From Magnetospirillum sp. SS-4 (GTDB taxonomy: Bacteria > Pseudomonadota > Alphaproteobacteria > Rhodospirillales > Magnetospirillaceae), in the NCBI RefSeq assembly GCF_902729425.1, contig NZ_CACVCH010000051.1:17437-81436 (forward strand): 64,000 nt of DNA, read 5' to 3'. Below the pieces are notes generated by a model. It was given only the letters and a program-made list of their open reading frames with translations. It was not told where the DNA came from and did no database searches. Shown here in pieces: positions 43,453 to 53,643 of this stretch. Position 1 is the first letter of the stretch. Each line of letters starts with the position of its first letter. The position numbers were made by a program, and so were the translations under genes.

Positions 43453-44742
43453 CTACCCTTCCAGTTGCTTCAGCTTGGCGGCGGTGACCAGGGTGATGCC
43501 CTTCTCGGTGCGATGAAAGCGGGATGCGTCCAGCGCCGCGTCCTCGCCGACCACCAGTCCGGGCGGCACGACGCAGCCCTGATCGACGATGCAGCGCTTC
43601 AGGCGGGCATGGCGGCCGATGTCGCAGCCGGGCAGGACCAGGGTGTCTTCGACCACGCAATAGCTGTTGACCCGCACGTTGGAGAACAGCATCGAGCGCC
43701 GCACGATGGCGCCCGAGATGATGCAGCCGCCCGCTACCAGCGAATCCACCGCCATGCCGCGCCGGTGATCGGAATCGAACACGAACTTGGCCGGCGGTGA
43801 TTGCGGCTGATCGGTCCAGATCGGCCAGTTCTCGTCATAGACGTTGAGAGCCGGGGTCACGGTGGTCAGGTCGATATTGGCTTCCCAATAGGCGTCGACG
43901 GTGCCGACATCGCGCCAGTAATGCTCGCGGGCGCCTTCGTGCATGACGCAGGAATGCTGGAAATGATGGGCGATGACCCGGTGGCTTCCGACCAGGGCGG
44001 GGATCAGATCCTTGCCGAAATCGTGGCTGCTGTCGGGTTGGGCGGCGTCCTTGACCAGCAGGTCGAACAGCAATTGGGCGTTGAACATGTAGATGCCCAT
44101 GCTGGCCAGGGCCAGATCGGGCCGTCCCGGCACCGGCTGGGGATTGGCGGGCTTCTCGTCGAATCGGATGATGCGGTCGTCGTCGTCAACCGCCATGACG
44201 CCGAATCCCCGGGCGGTCTCCAGCGGCACCTCGATGCAGGCCACCGAAACGTCGGCGTGGCAGGCCAGATGCTGGGCCAGCATCCTGCCGTAATTCATCT
44301 TGTAGACGTGGTCGCCGGCCAGGACCAGGACGTGCTCGGGCCGGTGGGCGCGGATGATGTCCAGGTTCTGGTACACCGCGTCGGCGGTGCCCTTGTACCA
44401 GTTTTCGCCGACGGTGCGCTGTTGGGCCGGCAGCAATTCGATGAACTCGTTGAACTCGCCCCGGAGGAACCCCCAGCCGCGCTGGATATGCTGCAACAGC
44501 GAATGCGCCTTGTACTGGGTCAGGACGCCGATGCGGCGAATTCCGGAATTGATGCAGTTGGACAGGGTGAAGTCCATGATGCGGAACTTGCCGGCGAAGG
44601 GAATCGCCGGCTTGGCGTGCCAGTCGGTCAGTTCCATCAACCGCGAGCCGCGCCCGCCGGCCAGCACCAGGGCCAGCGTCCGCCGCAGCCGTTCGGTCAC
44701 CTGGATGTCGATGCCTGTGCCCCTGTCCGACGGATCGTACAT
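43453..44742 (-). CDS. glgC: Glucose-1-phosphate adenylyltransferase
   Basis: A 429-residue ADP-glucose pyrophosphorylase. The nucleotide motif is LVLAGGRGSRL; KPAIPFAGKFRIMDF and the substrate segment FDEKPANP are typical. The C-terminal part is a beta-helix. It supplies ADP-glucose for glycogen. The ATG at 44742 has GGAGGG upstream. It is divergent from glgA-glk. Confidence 0.96.
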   Translation of the reverse strand: MYDPSDRGTGIDIQVTERLRRTLALVLAGGRGSRLMELTDWHAKPAIPFAGKFRIMDFTLSNCINSGIRRIGVLTQYKAHSLLQHIQRGWGFLRGEFNEFIELLPAQQRTVGENWYKGTADAVYQNLDIIRAHRPEHVLVLAGDHVYKMNYGRMLAQHLACHADVSVACIEVPLETARGFGVMAVDDDDRIIRFDEKPANPQPVPGRPDLALASMGIYMFNAQLLFDLLVKDAAQPDSSHDFGKDLIPALVGSHRVIAHHFQHSCVMHEGAREHYWRDVGTVDAYWEANIDLTTVTPALNVYDENWPIWTDQPQSPPAKFVFDSDHRRGMAVDSLVAGGCIISGAIVRRSMLFSNVRVNSYCVVEDTLVLPGCDIGRHARLKRCIVDQGCVVPPGLVVGEDAALDASRFHRTEKGITLVTAAKLKQLEG

Positions 44743-44907
44743 CCCGGCCCTCCGTTGACTCTGCCTTAGCCCTTCCGACCGTGCCACAATCGGGACGGAG
44801 GCACAACCGCCCCTGGGGGCAGGGTCGGGCAACCCGCCGCTCGACCCCATGGTAAATACCGGATAGTGTTGAGGCGGGAGATGGTCAACCTCCGACAGGG
44901 GTCCGAA

Positions 44908-46404
44908 ATGCGCGTGCTGTTCGCTTCCTCAGAGGTGTTCCCGCTGATCAAGACCGGCGGCCTCGCCGACGTGTCGGGCGCCTTGCCGGCAGCCCTGGCC
45001 GAGGCCGGGGCCGACATGCGCATCCTGCTGCCCGGCTATCCCCAGGCCATGGACGCGACCGAGGCCAAGCGCGAGGTCGGCTCGCTGGGCGACCCGCTCG
45101 CCATCGGGGCCGAGACCCGGCTGGTCTCGGGCAAGCTGCCGGAATCCGGCGTTCCGGTGTGGCTGATCGACTGCCCCGTCCTGTTCCAGCGCGACGGCGG
45201 CCCCTATCAGGACGGCCACGGCCGCGACTGGCCCGACAACGCGCTCCGCTTCGGGCTGCTGTCCAGGGTGGCGGCGCAGCTGTGCACCGACGGCAGCCCA
45301 GCCAAGTGGCGGCCGCAGATCCTGCATTGCAACGACTGGCAGACCGGGCTGGCTCCGGCCTATCTCCACGCATGGGAATTGCTGGCCCGGCCCGGCACCG
45401 TCTTCACCATCCACAACATCGCCTATCAGGGCCAGTTCCCACCCGAGATGGTGGCCCGGCTCGGCTTCCCGCCCGAGATGTACGCCATGGAGGGGCTGGA
45501 ATATTACGACAGCCTGTCCTTCCTCAAGGGTGGCCTTTACTACAGCGACCGCCTGACCACGGTCAGCCCGCGCTACGCCAAGGAGATTCAGACTCCCGCC
45601 TTCGGCTGCGGCATCGAGGGATTGCTGTCCAGGCGGGCCACCGACCTCTGCGGCATCCTCAACGGGGCCGATTACGGCGTGTGGGACCCGGAATCGGATT
45701 CCCATCTGGCTCACCCCTTCAAGCCCGGCGACACCGCCGGCAAGGCCCGCAACAAGGCGGCCTTGCAAGAGGAACTGGGCCTCGCCCCCCTGCCCCAGGC
45801 GCCGCTGATGGTGATCGTCAGCCGGCTGAGCGATCACAAGGGCATGGACCTGGTGCTGGCGGCGCTGCCCGCCATTCTGGCCATGGGCGCCCAGGTGGCG
45901 CTGGTCGGCACCGGCGACCACCAGTTGGAGGATGGCTTCCGCGCCGCCGCCGCCGCCCACCCCGCCCAGGTGGCCGCCTGCATCGGCTATTCCGAGCAAC
46001 TGGCGCACCGCATGATGGCCGGCGGCGACATCTTGCTGATGCCGTCACGGTTCGAGCCCTGCGGCCTGACCCAGTTCTACGCCTTCCGCTACGGCACCGT
46101 CCCGGTGGCCCATGCCACCGGCGGACTGGCCGACACCCTGGTGGACACCGGCTACGACACCCTGATGACCGGCACCGCCAACGGATTCGTGTTCGAGCAT
46201 TGCAACGCCGGCGCCTTCCAGTGGGCGGTGGAACGGGCGGTGGCGCTGCATGCCCGGCCGGACCAGTGGCGCAAGATCGTCAAGGCCTGCGTCGCCCAGG
46301 ATTTCAGTTGGGGCCGTTCGGCGCTCCGCTATCTCGACCTCTACAAGTCGCTGGCCGGTACCGGCAAGGGGGGCGGCAACGGCAAGGGACGGGCCAAGGC
46401 ATGA
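44908..46404 (+). CDS. glgA: Glycogen synthase
   Basis: A 498-residue GT5 enzyme. KTGGLADVSGALP near the N-terminus binds ADP-glucose and HCNDWQTGL follows; the C-terminal domain carries FEPCGLTQFYAFRYG. It elongates alpha-1,4-glucan. The ATG at 44908 with AGGGG upstream is preferred to one at 44866. Its stop overlaps glk as ATGA. Confidence 0.95.
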   Translation: MRVLFASSEVFPLIKTGGLADVSGALPAALAEAGADMRILLPGYPQAMDATEAKREVGSLGDPLAIGAETRLVSGKLPESGVPVWLIDCPVLFQRDGGPYQDGHGRDWPDNALRFGLLSRVAAQLCTDGSPAKWRPQILHCNDWQTGLAPAYLHAWELLARPGTVFTIHNIAYQGQFPPEMVARLGFPPEMYAMEGLEYYDSLSFLKGGLYYSDRLTTVSPRYAKEIQTPAFGCGIEGLLSRRATDLCGILNGADYGVWDPESDSHLAHPFKPGDTAGKARNKAALQEELGLAPLPQAPLMVIVSRLSDHKGMDLVLAALPAILAMGAQVALVGTGDHQLEDGFRAAAAAHPAQVAACIGYSEQLAHRMMAGGDILLMPSRFEPCGLTQFYAFRYGTVPVAHATGGLADTLVDTGYDTLMTGTANGFVFEHCNAGAFQWAVERAVALHARPDQWRKIVKACVAQDFSWGRSALRYLDLYKSLAGTGKGGGNGKGRAKA

Positions 46405-47354
46405 CATCCTCCGACATCGCCCTGGTCGCCGATATCGGCGGCACCCACGCCCGTTTCGCCCTGGTGGACGACGGCGAGGTTCTCGACCCGGTGCAATTGC
46501 GCTGTGCCGATTACGACGGCCCGGTCAGCGCCGCCAGGGCCTTCCTGACGACGCATTTTCCCAATTCCCGGCCACGCCGGGGGGCCTTCGCGGTAGCCTC
46601 GGTGATTGACGGCGATCATGTCGACATCACCAACTCGCCATGGAAATTCTCGGTAGAGGCGACCCGCGCGGCGCTGGCGCTCGACCACTTCCAGGTGGTC
46701 AACGACTTCACCGCCGTGGCGCTGTCGGTTCGCCACCTGAAGCCCGAACACCTGCTGTCCATCGGCGGCGGCGCGGCGGTGCCGGACCAACCCATCGCCA
46801 TCCTGGGACCGGGAACCGGCCTTGGCGTCTCCGGCCTGATTCCCGCGCCGGACGGACAGTGGATTCCGTTGTCGACCGAGGGCGGCCACGCCACCATGGC
46901 GGCCGCCAACGACCGCGAGGCCGCCGTCCTGGCCTGGCTGCGGCGGCGCTTCGACCACGTCTCGGCCGAAAGGGTGCTGTCGGGCCAGGGGATCGTCAAC
47001 CTGTATCAGGCGCTGTCGGCGCTGTCGGACCGTCAGGCGGTGTACAGCACTCCCGACGTCATCACCCGGCACGGCCTGGACGGGTCTTGCGTCATCTGCC
47101 GCGAGGCGGTGGACATGTTCTTCGCCATGATGGGAACAATCGGCGGCAATCTCGCCCTCAGCCTGGGCTCGCGCGGCGGCGTCTACATCGCCGGCGGCAT
47201 CCTGCCGCGCATGGCCGAGGCGTTCCGCCTGTCGGATTTCCGCGCCCGCTTCGAGGAACACGGCCGGTTCCAGCCCTATCTCGCCACCATTCCGACGTGG
47301 CTGGTCATCCACCCCATGCCCGCCTTCCTGGGCATGGCGGCGCTGGCGCGCTGA
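46401..47354 (+). CDS. glk: Glucokinase
   Basis: A 317-residue ROK/bacterial glucokinase with ADIGGTHARFALV, the phosphate motif NDFTAVALS, GPGTGLGVSG and STEGGHATM. It phosphorylates glucose with ATP. It is the last gene of glgA-glk and ends 10 bases before the convergent solute-binding protein gene. Confidence 0.95.
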   Translation: MTSSDIALVADIGGTHARFALVDDGEVLDPVQLRCADYDGPVSAARAFLTTHFPNSRPRRGAFAVASVIDGDHVDITNSPWKFSVEATRAALALDHFQVVNDFTAVALSVRHLKPEHLLSIGGGAAVPDQPIAILGPGTGLGVSGLIPAPDGQWIPLSTEGGHATMAAANDREAAVLAWLRRRFDHVSAERVLSGQGIVNLYQALSALSDRQAVYSTPDVITRHGLDGSCVICREAVDMFFAMMGTIGGNLALSLGSRGGVYIAGGILPRMAEAFRLSDFRARFEEHGRFQPYLATIPTWLVIHPMPAFLGMAALAR

Positions 47355-47364
47355 GGCCGGTCGG

Positions 47365-48129
47365 TCAGCGCACGCCGCGCTCGGCCCCGGTACGGGCGAT
47401 GATGTCGGCCACCAGGGATCTGTTGTCAGCCAGCCATGCATCGAATTCGGCGATGACCTCCGGCACCTTGAGGGACGACAGCCGGTAGGATTCGGCGATA
47501 TGGGGCAAGGTGGGGGCGAAGGCCAGCGCCCCCGGTGGGGCCAGCAGCGTTTCGGCGGCGCTGAGAGCGACGGCGACATTCACATAGGCGCCGTCGATGC
47601 GGCCGGCCTGAACCTGACGCAGCAATTGCTCGAAACTGGGATTTTCCTTCAATTCCACCTTGCCGGCCTGGATATGCTCCTGCCAGGCGAAGGGGGTGAA
47701 GCCGGCCACGGTGCCAATCCCCTGGACGTCGCCGAGTTTCAGGCCAAGCCGCTCCCTGCGGACAACCGTCCCGTCGATATAGGCGATCACCGGCCTGGAA
47801 TAGCTGATGCCCCGGCCCTGGCGCAGGGATTGCTGCCAGTCGGGACTGTCGGGAAACTTCAGATCGATGCCGCCATGCAGCAATTCGGCCAGCAGACGCT
47901 TGACCGGATAGGCCTGATAGACCATCCGGTATCCCCTGGCCTGGGCGAAGGCATCCAGGATTTCCCGCCCCGCGCCCGTGAACTGGCCGTCGCGATAGCC
48001 GTAGACCGGGGAATAGTCGATGGCCTCGACTCCGACCACCAGGTCGCGGGCCTGAACGGGGGAAACAGACACGGCGGCCACGGCGACGGCCAGCATCCGC
48101 AACAGCCTGTCGATCCACCGCGATTCCAT
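47365..48129 (-). CDS. Periplasmic solute-binding-protein-3 domain protein
   Basis: A 254-residue exported protein. An N-terminal signal peptide (MLAVAVAAVSVSPVQA) precedes a type-3 substrate-binding fold: VVGVEAIDYSPVYGYRDGQFTGAGREILDAF, SYSRPVIAYIDGTVV, LLRQVQAGRIDGAYVN. No permease or ATPase gene is adjacent, so it may be a sensory or orphan binding protein. Ligand unknown. Confidence 0.82.
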   Translation of the reverse strand: MESRWIDRLLRMLAVAVAAVSVSPVQARDLVVGVEAIDYSPVYGYRDGQFTGAGREILDAFAQARGYRMVYQAYPVKRLLAELLHGGIDLKFPDSPDWQQSLRQGRGISYSRPVIAYIDGTVVRRERLGLKLGDVQGIGTVAGFTPFAWQEHIQAGKVELKENPSFEQLLRQVQAGRIDGAYVNVAVALSAAETLLAPPGALAFAPTLPHIAESYRLSSLKVPEVIAEFDAWLADNRSLVADIIARTGAERGVR

Positions 48130-48192
48130 TCCCCCCTCCCCGGCCGGTCATAACCCCGGCCGGATTGAACCACGGCGGAAGTCTATACTCAA

Positions 48193-48447
48193 TTAGGCCT
48201 TGCGGCCAGGGCACCAGGTGGAAACAAAGCCGTCGATTCCGTGCTCGCTGATGCCGAGATCGCGCAGTTCGCGATAATCCAGGGTTTTCAGCTCGCTCCG
48301 CAGCGCCTGGCGGGCGGAGTGGATTTCCAGCGGCCGGATCACCCGCTCGACCACGAAGTCGACCAGCAGGCTGACGAGGCCGTCATGGTGGCGCAGGCTG
48401 GGGCTGGGCCCGGGGGCACAAGGGCTGAAGGTGGGAGAGAGCGACAT
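48193..48447 (-). CDS. DUF1127 small protein
   Basis: An 84-residue protein. The C-terminal 35 residues (SELKTLDYRELRDLGISEHGIDGFV) are a DUF1127 motif, a short arginine-rich helical module. Some alphaproteobacterial DUF1127 proteins bind RNA or affect stress and phosphate responses. The N-terminal region is proline/serine-rich. Confidence 0.8.
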   Translation of the reverse strand: MSLSPTFSPCAPGPSPSLRHHDGLVSLLVDFVVERVIRPLEIHSARQALRSELKTLDYRELRDLGISEHGIDGFVSTWCPGRKA

Positions 48448-48605
48448 GGCGGGGCTCCTGTCTTTCGAATAAGTGTAATATTCATATGAAATAATCCCGG
48501 TTCAGGGCAACCCACGCCATTGCATGGCTTGCTTGCGCAAACGCCGGCCTTTATTCGCCACCCCGGCCGCGCTACCCTTCAGGGATCATTGTGGAGAATT
48601 CGACC

Positions 48606-49073
48606 ATGACCGGAACCGTCGCCGCCCGCCTCGCCGATCTCGGCTTGCATCTGCCGGAACCGGCGGCGGCCGTGGCCAACTACATCCCCTTCGTCATCAC
48701 CGGCAACCTGGTGTTCGTGTCGGGCCAGTTGCCGCTGGAGAACGGCGCGATGGCGGTCACCGGCAAGCTTGGCGAGACCGTGACGCTGGAAGACGGAGTC
48801 CGGGCCGCCCGGCTGTCGGCGATCAATCTGCTGGCCCAGGCGCGTCAGGCCGCCGGCGGCGATCTCGACCGGATCAGGCGGCTGGTGCGCATGACCGCCT
48901 TCGTGGCTTGCGTTCCGTCGTTCACCGATCAGCCCAAGGTGGTCAACGGCGCCTCGGACCTGATGGTCCAGGTGCTGGGCGAGGCCGGCCGGCACGCCCG
49001 CGTCGCGGTGGGCGTGCCGTCGCTGCCGCTGGACGCGGCGGTGGAGATCGAAGCGGTTTTCGAACTGGGATAA
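48606..49073 (+). CDS. RidA-family enamine/imine deaminase
   Basis: A 155-residue YjgF/RidA-type protein (NYIPFVITGNLVFVSGQLP, RLVRMTAFVACVPSFTDQP, ARVAVGVPSLPLDAAVEIEAVFE). The arginine of ARVAVGV is the substrate-contacting one. It is of the longer RidA subgroup. The ATG at 48606 has GGAG upstream; an in-frame GTG at 48591 is rejected. Confidence 0.86.
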   Translation: MTGTVAARLADLGLHLPEPAAAVANYIPFVITGNLVFVSGQLPLENGAMAVTGKLGETVTLEDGVRAARLSAINLLAQARQAAGGDLDRIRRLVRMTAFVACVPSFTDQPKVVNGASDLMVQVLGEAGRHARVAVGVPSLPLDAAVEIEAVFELG

Positions 49074-49088
49074 GGGACGTTCCCGAGA

Positions 49089-50219
49089 TCAGGCGTCCAG
49101 GGCCTGGGCGATGACGATGTCGCCGCAGCCGATGGCGCGGTCCTTGCCGCTCTGCTTGGCGGCATACATGCGCTGATCAGCCTTCTCCACCAGATCGCTC
49201 CAGGTTTCGGCCGCGTCGACCATGCGTTCGGCGACGCCGATGGAGGCGGTAAGCGGCTTGCCGTCGGGACGGATGCCCAACCCGGCCGCCCGCCAGCGGC
49301 TGACCGCGATCATGGCGCCGGAAGGGTCGGTGTTGGGCATCAGCACCAGGAATTCCTCGCCGCCCCAGCGGATCATGATGTCGCCGCGCCGCAGGATCTT
49401 GCGCAGGGCCGACGAGGCGGAACGCAGGGCGTTGTCCCCCTCCTCGTGGCCATAGCGGTCGTTGATGGACTTGAAATTATCCAGATCGACGAAGGCCAGC
49501 GCCAGCGGCGTCTGCGAACGGCAGGCGCTGACGAATTGCTGAATAAGTATCTCCTCACCTACGCGTCGATTGTAGGCCCGCGTCAGCCCGTCGTGGGACG
49601 ACTGGTCCACCAGCTGACTCATGAAGTGCAACTGGCTCATGCCGGCCAGGGTCGAAACCATCGCCAGCAGCAGCAGCAGCCACTGCGCCCCCAGATGCGA
49701 GGCGAAGGGCAGCAACTGATAGCCCAGCAGACCGGTCAGGAAGTAGGCGCAAACCAGCGGCAACCCCAGCAGGGCGCCTTCCAGGGCGGTGATGGGAAAC
49801 ACCGACAGCCCCGCCACCATGACGAAGGGCAGGAAGGCGTAGCCGGCGGCGATCACCTGCTGCGCCGGATCGCTGATGGTGAACTGTCCCAGCAATGGAT
49901 GGCTGATCAGGAAGAACACCGTTGGAATCGACAACAGCCACACCAGCCCCCAGCGGGCCGCCAGGATGCTGTCCGACCCCCGGTTCGACAGCGCCAGCAA
50001 GATGAAGGCGATGGCGGCCAGAACCCGCAACGCCGCCAGATACATGGCCAGCGACGTCTCGAAGATCAGAAGGTCGATGGGAATCCACAGCGGCGTCAGC
50101 ACGGCAAAGGTCGCCGCCACCAGACGGACGCGGGAAAGGATCAGCAAGGCCCGCCGCCGTTGAACGAACGCGGATTGCCGGGTGGGCAGAAACAGATCAA
50201 AGATTTCCGCCATCGTCAT
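49089..50219 (-). CDS. Membrane diguanylate cyclase
   Basis: A 376-residue protein. About six hydrophobic segments occupy the first 210 residues, then a GGDEF domain (SSHDGLTRAYNRR, DLDNFKSINDRYGHEEGDNAL). The active site is RWGGEEF. Residues RRGD five positions before GGEEF form an inhibitory I-site. It is expected to make c-di-GMP with product inhibition. The start at 50219 or 50213 cannot be decided. Confidence 0.93.
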   Translation of the reverse strand: MTMAEIFDLFLPTRQSAFVQRRRALLILSRVRLVAATFAVLTPLWIPIDLLIFETSLAMYLAALRVLAAIAFILLALSNRGSDSILAARWGLVWLLSIPTVFFLISHPLLGQFTISDPAQQVIAAGYAFLPFVMVAGLSVFPITALEGALLGLPLVCAYFLTGLLGYQLLPFASHLGAQWLLLLLAMVSTLAGMSQLHFMSQLVDQSSHDGLTRAYNRRVGEEILIQQFVSACRSQTPLALAFVDLDNFKSINDRYGHEEGDNALRSASSALRKILRRGDIMIRWGGEEFLVLMPNTDPSGAMIAVSRWRAAGLGIRPDGKPLTASIGVAERMVDAAETWSDLVEKADQRMYAAKQSGKDRAIGCGDIVIAQALDA

Positions 50220-50445
50220 TCCGGAGAACACGACGGCAAGGACTTTCTTTATAAAGCTTTTAACAACAAGCACCTGGCACATCCCTTTAAGCCGGGCGAG
50301 CGAACCCGACCGTAATGCTTGACTGGAATCGTTGCAAGGAAAACAATGCCCCCATCCTCGTCATGCGTCGCTTTGTTATCGGGCGGCGGGGGCGCAGACT
50401 CCTTCGAGACAGTGCCCGTTCGATCCCGATGTGGGTGTCCTGAAC

Positions 50446-51777
50446 ATGCCGATTCATACCGATCCCCGTCCCGCCTCATCCTATGAATTCGCCGGCGGCG
50501 CCGAATCCGATTCGGCCAGCGCCCAGGAAACCGCCTGGATCGAGGTGATCCGCAAGATGGAGGAGGTCTATTCCGACCTGATCCAGTACGAGGTCGAACT
50601 GGAGGAGAAGAACACCGCCCTGGAAGAGGCGCAGCGCTTCATCAACTCGGTCCTCTCGGCGGTGTCGGACATCCTCATCGTCTGCGACCAGAAGGGGCAT
50701 ATCCAGCAGGTCAACCTCGCCTTCCTCCAGTTGACCGGCTTCGCCGAGATCGATCTGTTCGAACGGCCGCTGGAAGATGTCATGGCCGAGGAATCCGGCT
50801 CCCTTCGCCTGTACAGCTGGATCGATTCCGGCACCGCCTGCGACCGCGAGGTCCGGTTCCGCTCGGCCGAGGGCGGCGCCACCGACCCGGTCGCCCTCAA
50901 CTGCGCCACCCGCCTGGACCACCGCGGCCTGCCCGCCGGCATCGTGCTGACCGGACGCCCGGTGGGGGACCTGCGCCGCGCCTACGAGGCGCTGAAACAG
51001 GCCCAGGCCCAATTGGTGCAGCAAGAGAAGATGGCGTCACTGGGCCGCCTGATCGCCGGGGTCGCCCATGAACTGAACAACCCCATCAGCTTCGTCTACG
51101 GCAACGTCCACGCCCTGTCCAAGTACACCGACCGCATCACCGCCTATCTGGACGCCATCCACGGCGGCGCCGATCCGGCCAGCCGCGACCGGCTGCGCGG
51201 CTCTTTGCGCATCGACGAAATCATGACCGACCTGCCGGCCCTGATCGGCGGCACCTCGGAAGGCGCCCAGCGGGTGGCCGACATCGTCCGCAACCTGAAG
51301 CGGCTGTCGTTCTCGGCCTCGGGCGGGCAGGAGACCTTCGACCTGGCCGAGGTGATCGCCAAGGCGGTGCAGTGGTCGGGCTCGGGCAAGCGCGGGGCCG
51401 GCGCCATCGGACTCGACCTGGCCGAGGCCTTGCCGGTCCGCGGCAACGCCGGCCAGTTGCATCAGGTGGTGGTCAATCTGGTGGAAAACGCCCTGGACGC
51501 CGTTGCCGGCCTCGCCGGCGCCCATGTCTCGATCAGCGGCGCCATCGCCGACGGAAACATCACCATCGTCATCGAGGACAATGGCCCCGGCATGGCCGAG
51601 GACATCCTGCTCAAGGTGTTCGATCCGTTCTTCACCACCAAGCCGGTGGGCAAGGGAACCGGCCTCGGGCTATGGATCTCCTACGGCATCGTCAAGGATC
51701 ACGGCGGCAGCCTGGACGCCGCCAACCGGGCCGGCGGCGGCGGCCGCTTCACCATCACCTTGCCGGCGGCAAGCTGA
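50446..51777 (+). CDS. PAS-domain sensor histidine kinase
   Basis: A 443-residue soluble kinase. The N-terminal coiled coil ([21 protein letters not shown]) leads into a PAS domain ([20 protein letters not shown]). The dimerisation helix has His in [13 protein letters not shown], and the ATPase has [19 protein letters not shown] and [10 protein letters not shown]. No partner regulator is adjacent. It is divergent from the diguanylate cyclase. The ATG at 50446 is the simplest start. Confidence 0.91.
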   Translation: MPIHTDPRPASSYEFAGGAESDSASAQETAWIEVIRKMEEVYSDLIQYEVELEEKNTALEEAQRFINSVLSAVSDILIVCDQKGHIQQVNLAFLQLTGFAEIDLFERPLEDVMAEESGSLRLYSWIDSGTACDREVRFRSAEGGATDPVALNCATRLDHRGLPAGIVLTGRPVGDLRRAYEALKQAQAQLVQQEKMASLGRLIAGVAHELNNPISFVYGNVHALSKYTDRITAYLDAIHGGADPASRDRLRGSLRIDEIMTDLPALIGGTSEGAQRVADIVRNLKRLSFSASGGQETFDLAEVIAKAVQWSGSGKRGAGAIGLDLAEALPVRGNAGQLHQVVVNLVENALDAVAGLAGAHVSISGAIADGNITIVIEDNGPGMAEDILLKVFDPFFTTKPVGKGTGLGLWISYGIVKDHGGSLDAANRAGGGGRFTITLPAAS

Positions 51778-51783
51778 CCGGGA

Positions 51784-51900
51784 TCAGAAGTCCCGCAGCG
51801 CGCCCCAGGCCAGCGACCCCAGCAGGATGGCCAGCAGGACGGCCATGGCCACGATCAGACGGCGGCTGGTCCTGACATCGTCGGGTATCTTGTCGGTCAT
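51784..51900 (-). CDS. 38-residue single-span membrane protein
   Basis: MTDKIPDDVRTSRR, then the hydrophobic LIVAMAVLLAILLGSLAWGAL and RDF: one membrane span with a basic N-flank. The ATG overlaps the TGA of the acetyltransferase gene as ATGA and has AAGGAT upstream, so coupled translation is likely. No family recognised. Confidence 0.6.
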   Translation of the reverse strand: MTDKIPDDVRTSRRLIVAMAVLLAILLGSLAWGALRDF

Positions 51901-52484
51901 GGATATCCTTGCGGCTGATCGAGCGGCGGCGCCTTGGCCCCGTCGGGCAGCAACCGGTCGTCGCCGCCAAGGGTTCTGTGCATGATGACCACGTCGACCC
52001 AGCGGCCGAACTTGAGACCGACGCCGCGCAGCACCCCTTCCTGGCCGAAGCCGACAGAACGGTGCAACGCGATGGAACCCTGGTTGGCCGAATCGCCGAT
52101 CACCGCGATCATCTGGCGATAGCCCAGGGCGGTGCAGCGTTCGATCAACGCCGACATCAGCGCCCGGCCGATGCCGCGCCGCGCCACGAAGGGCGCCACG
52201 TAGATGGAATCCTCGACGGTGTAGCGATAGGCGGAGCGCTGGCGGAACGGGGCGGCATAGGTGTAGCCCAGCACCTCTCCGTCGTCCTCGGCCACCAGGA
52301 AGGGCATGGAGCGCCCCACCACATCGCGCCAGCGTCCGGCCATCTCCTCGACGCTGGGGGCCGCCTCCTCGAACGAGGCGGCGGTGCGGGTGACGTAGAA
52401 GGCGTAGATCGCCTGAATCGCCGCCATGTCGCCAGCGGCGGCGTCGCGGACCCGGACCGGCAGCGGGACGGCGCCGGGGGTCAT
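51897..52484 (-). CDS. GNAT acetyltransferase, phosphinothricin-acetyltransferase type
   Basis: A 195-residue GNAT with IQAIYAFYVTRTAASFEEAAPS, YVAPFVARRGIGRALM as the acetyl-CoA loop and VGFGQEGVLRGVGLKFGRWVD, typical of the Pat/MnaT group. Members acetylate phosphinothricin-like or methionine-derived amino acids. It overlaps the upstream amidohydrolase gene as ATGA. Confidence 0.87.
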   Translation of the reverse strand: MTPGAVPLPVRVRDAAAGDMAAIQAIYAFYVTRTAASFEEAAPSVEEMAGRWRDVVGRSMPFLVAEDDGEVLGYTYAAPFRQRSAYRYTVEDSIYVAPFVARRGIGRALMSALIERCTALGYRQMIAVIGDSANQGSIALHRSVGFGQEGVLRGVGLKFGRWVDVVIMHRTLGGDDRLLPDGAKAPPLDQPQGYP

Positions 52485-53368
52485 GACGGCATGACCTCGG
52501 CGGCCGTCGCCGCCAGGGACTTGACCACCCCATCGATATCGGCCTGGATACGGGCGAAGTCGGGCCGGCGCTCGTGGACAGACTCGTCCATGTAGAGGGC
52601 GCGGTTCATCTCGATCTGAAGGGCGTGGCTGCCCTGGCGGGGATGGCCGTAATGCCGGGTGGTGAAGCCGCCGGCGTAAGGGGTGTTGCGCACCACCCGA
52701 TACCCCCGCTCGCGGAACGCATCCTCGACCACCTGGGTGAACAGCGACAGGCACGAGGCGCCGAAGCAATCGCCCAGCACCACGTCGACCCGCGACAGGC
52801 CGGAATCCCGGTCCATCGGCCCCCCCACCGACGGCATGGAATGGCAATCCACCAGCAAAGACCAGCCGAACGCCTCGCGCGTGGCCTCGACCAACTGGCG
52901 CAACCGGTCGTGATAGGGCCTGTAGCAGCGCTCGATCCGCGCTTCCGCCTCGGCCACCGGCAGCCTGCCGGCATAAATCTCGGCGCCGCTGGCCACCACC
53001 CGGGCGATGGTGCCCAGCCCGGCCACCACCCGCGGGCTGCGGGTATTGGCGTGCGGCGGCAGCGGGCCGGCGAACATGGCGGGATCAAGCTCGTAGGGTT
53101 CGCGGTTGGGATCGCAATAGGCCCGGGGAAACACCGCGCTGATCAACGGCGCGCCATGCGCGGGGGCGCAGTCGTACAACTCGTCGATGAAGCTGTCCTC
53201 GGACCGCCGCAGGGTCATGGCGTCCAGCCGCGAGGCGGCGACGAACTCGGCGGGATAGTCGCGGCCGGAATGGGGCGAGGCGAAGACCAGCGGCACCGTC
53301 TGGCGGGGCGGCGCATGTACCTTCAGGACGGCCTGATTGTCGGTTGCGGGGGCGGGCATCGTATCCAT
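52481..53368 (-). CDS. N-formylglutamate amidohydrolase
   Basis: A 295-residue HutG/FGase-type protein: VFASPHSGRDYPAEF, PRAYCDPNREPYELD, LLVDCHSMPS and QGSHALQIEMNRALYMDE. It hydrolyses N-formylglutamate to glutamate and formate in histidine or related degradation. No other hut gene is nearby. The start at 53368 (MDTMPAP) is uncertain; 53359 also fits, and the family content starts only at about residue 25. Confidence 0.9.
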   Translation of the reverse strand: MDTMPAPATDNQAVLKVHAPPRQTVPLVFASPHSGRDYPAEFVAASRLDAMTLRRSEDSFIDELYDCAPAHGAPLISAVFPRAYCDPNREPYELDPAMFAGPLPPHANTRSPRVVAGLGTIARVVASGAEIYAGRLPVAEAEARIERCYRPYHDRLRQLVEATREAFGWSLLVDCHSMPSVGGPMDRDSGLSRVDVVLGDCFGASCLSLFTQVVEDAFRERGYRVVRNTPYAGGFTTRHYGHPRQGSHALQIEMNRALYMDESVHERRPDFARIQADIDGVVKSLAATAAEVMPS

Positions 53369-53536
53369 GGTATCGACCGGAGTCTTATCCCGGATTTCGC
53401 ACCCTGTCACGACCGCAAACGCAATGGCGGGCACATGTGAATTTTGACGTTGCGCGGAACGATCAAACACGGTAGAAAGCGGCCCTTCCTCGCTGGCGGC
53501 TCCCGCAACACCGCCGGCACACGAAGTCGAAGAGAT

Positions 53537-53611
53537 GGGCGGTTAGCTCAGCGGGAGAGCACTACGTTGACATCGTAGGGGTCACTGGTTCAATCCCAGT
53601 ACCGCCCACCA
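53537..53611 (+). tRNA. tRNA-Val (GAC anticodon)
   Basis: Acceptor arms GGGCGGT/ACCGCCC pair perfectly, and the CCA is encoded (53609-53611). The anticodon stem CTACG/CGTAG encloses TTGACAT, giving GAC at 53569-53571, which reads GTC/GTT. The T loop is GGTTCAATCC. Seventy-five bases long. Confidence 0.97.
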
Positions 53612-53643
53612 TTCCCAGGACGGCCAATATACCGGAACGGCGC

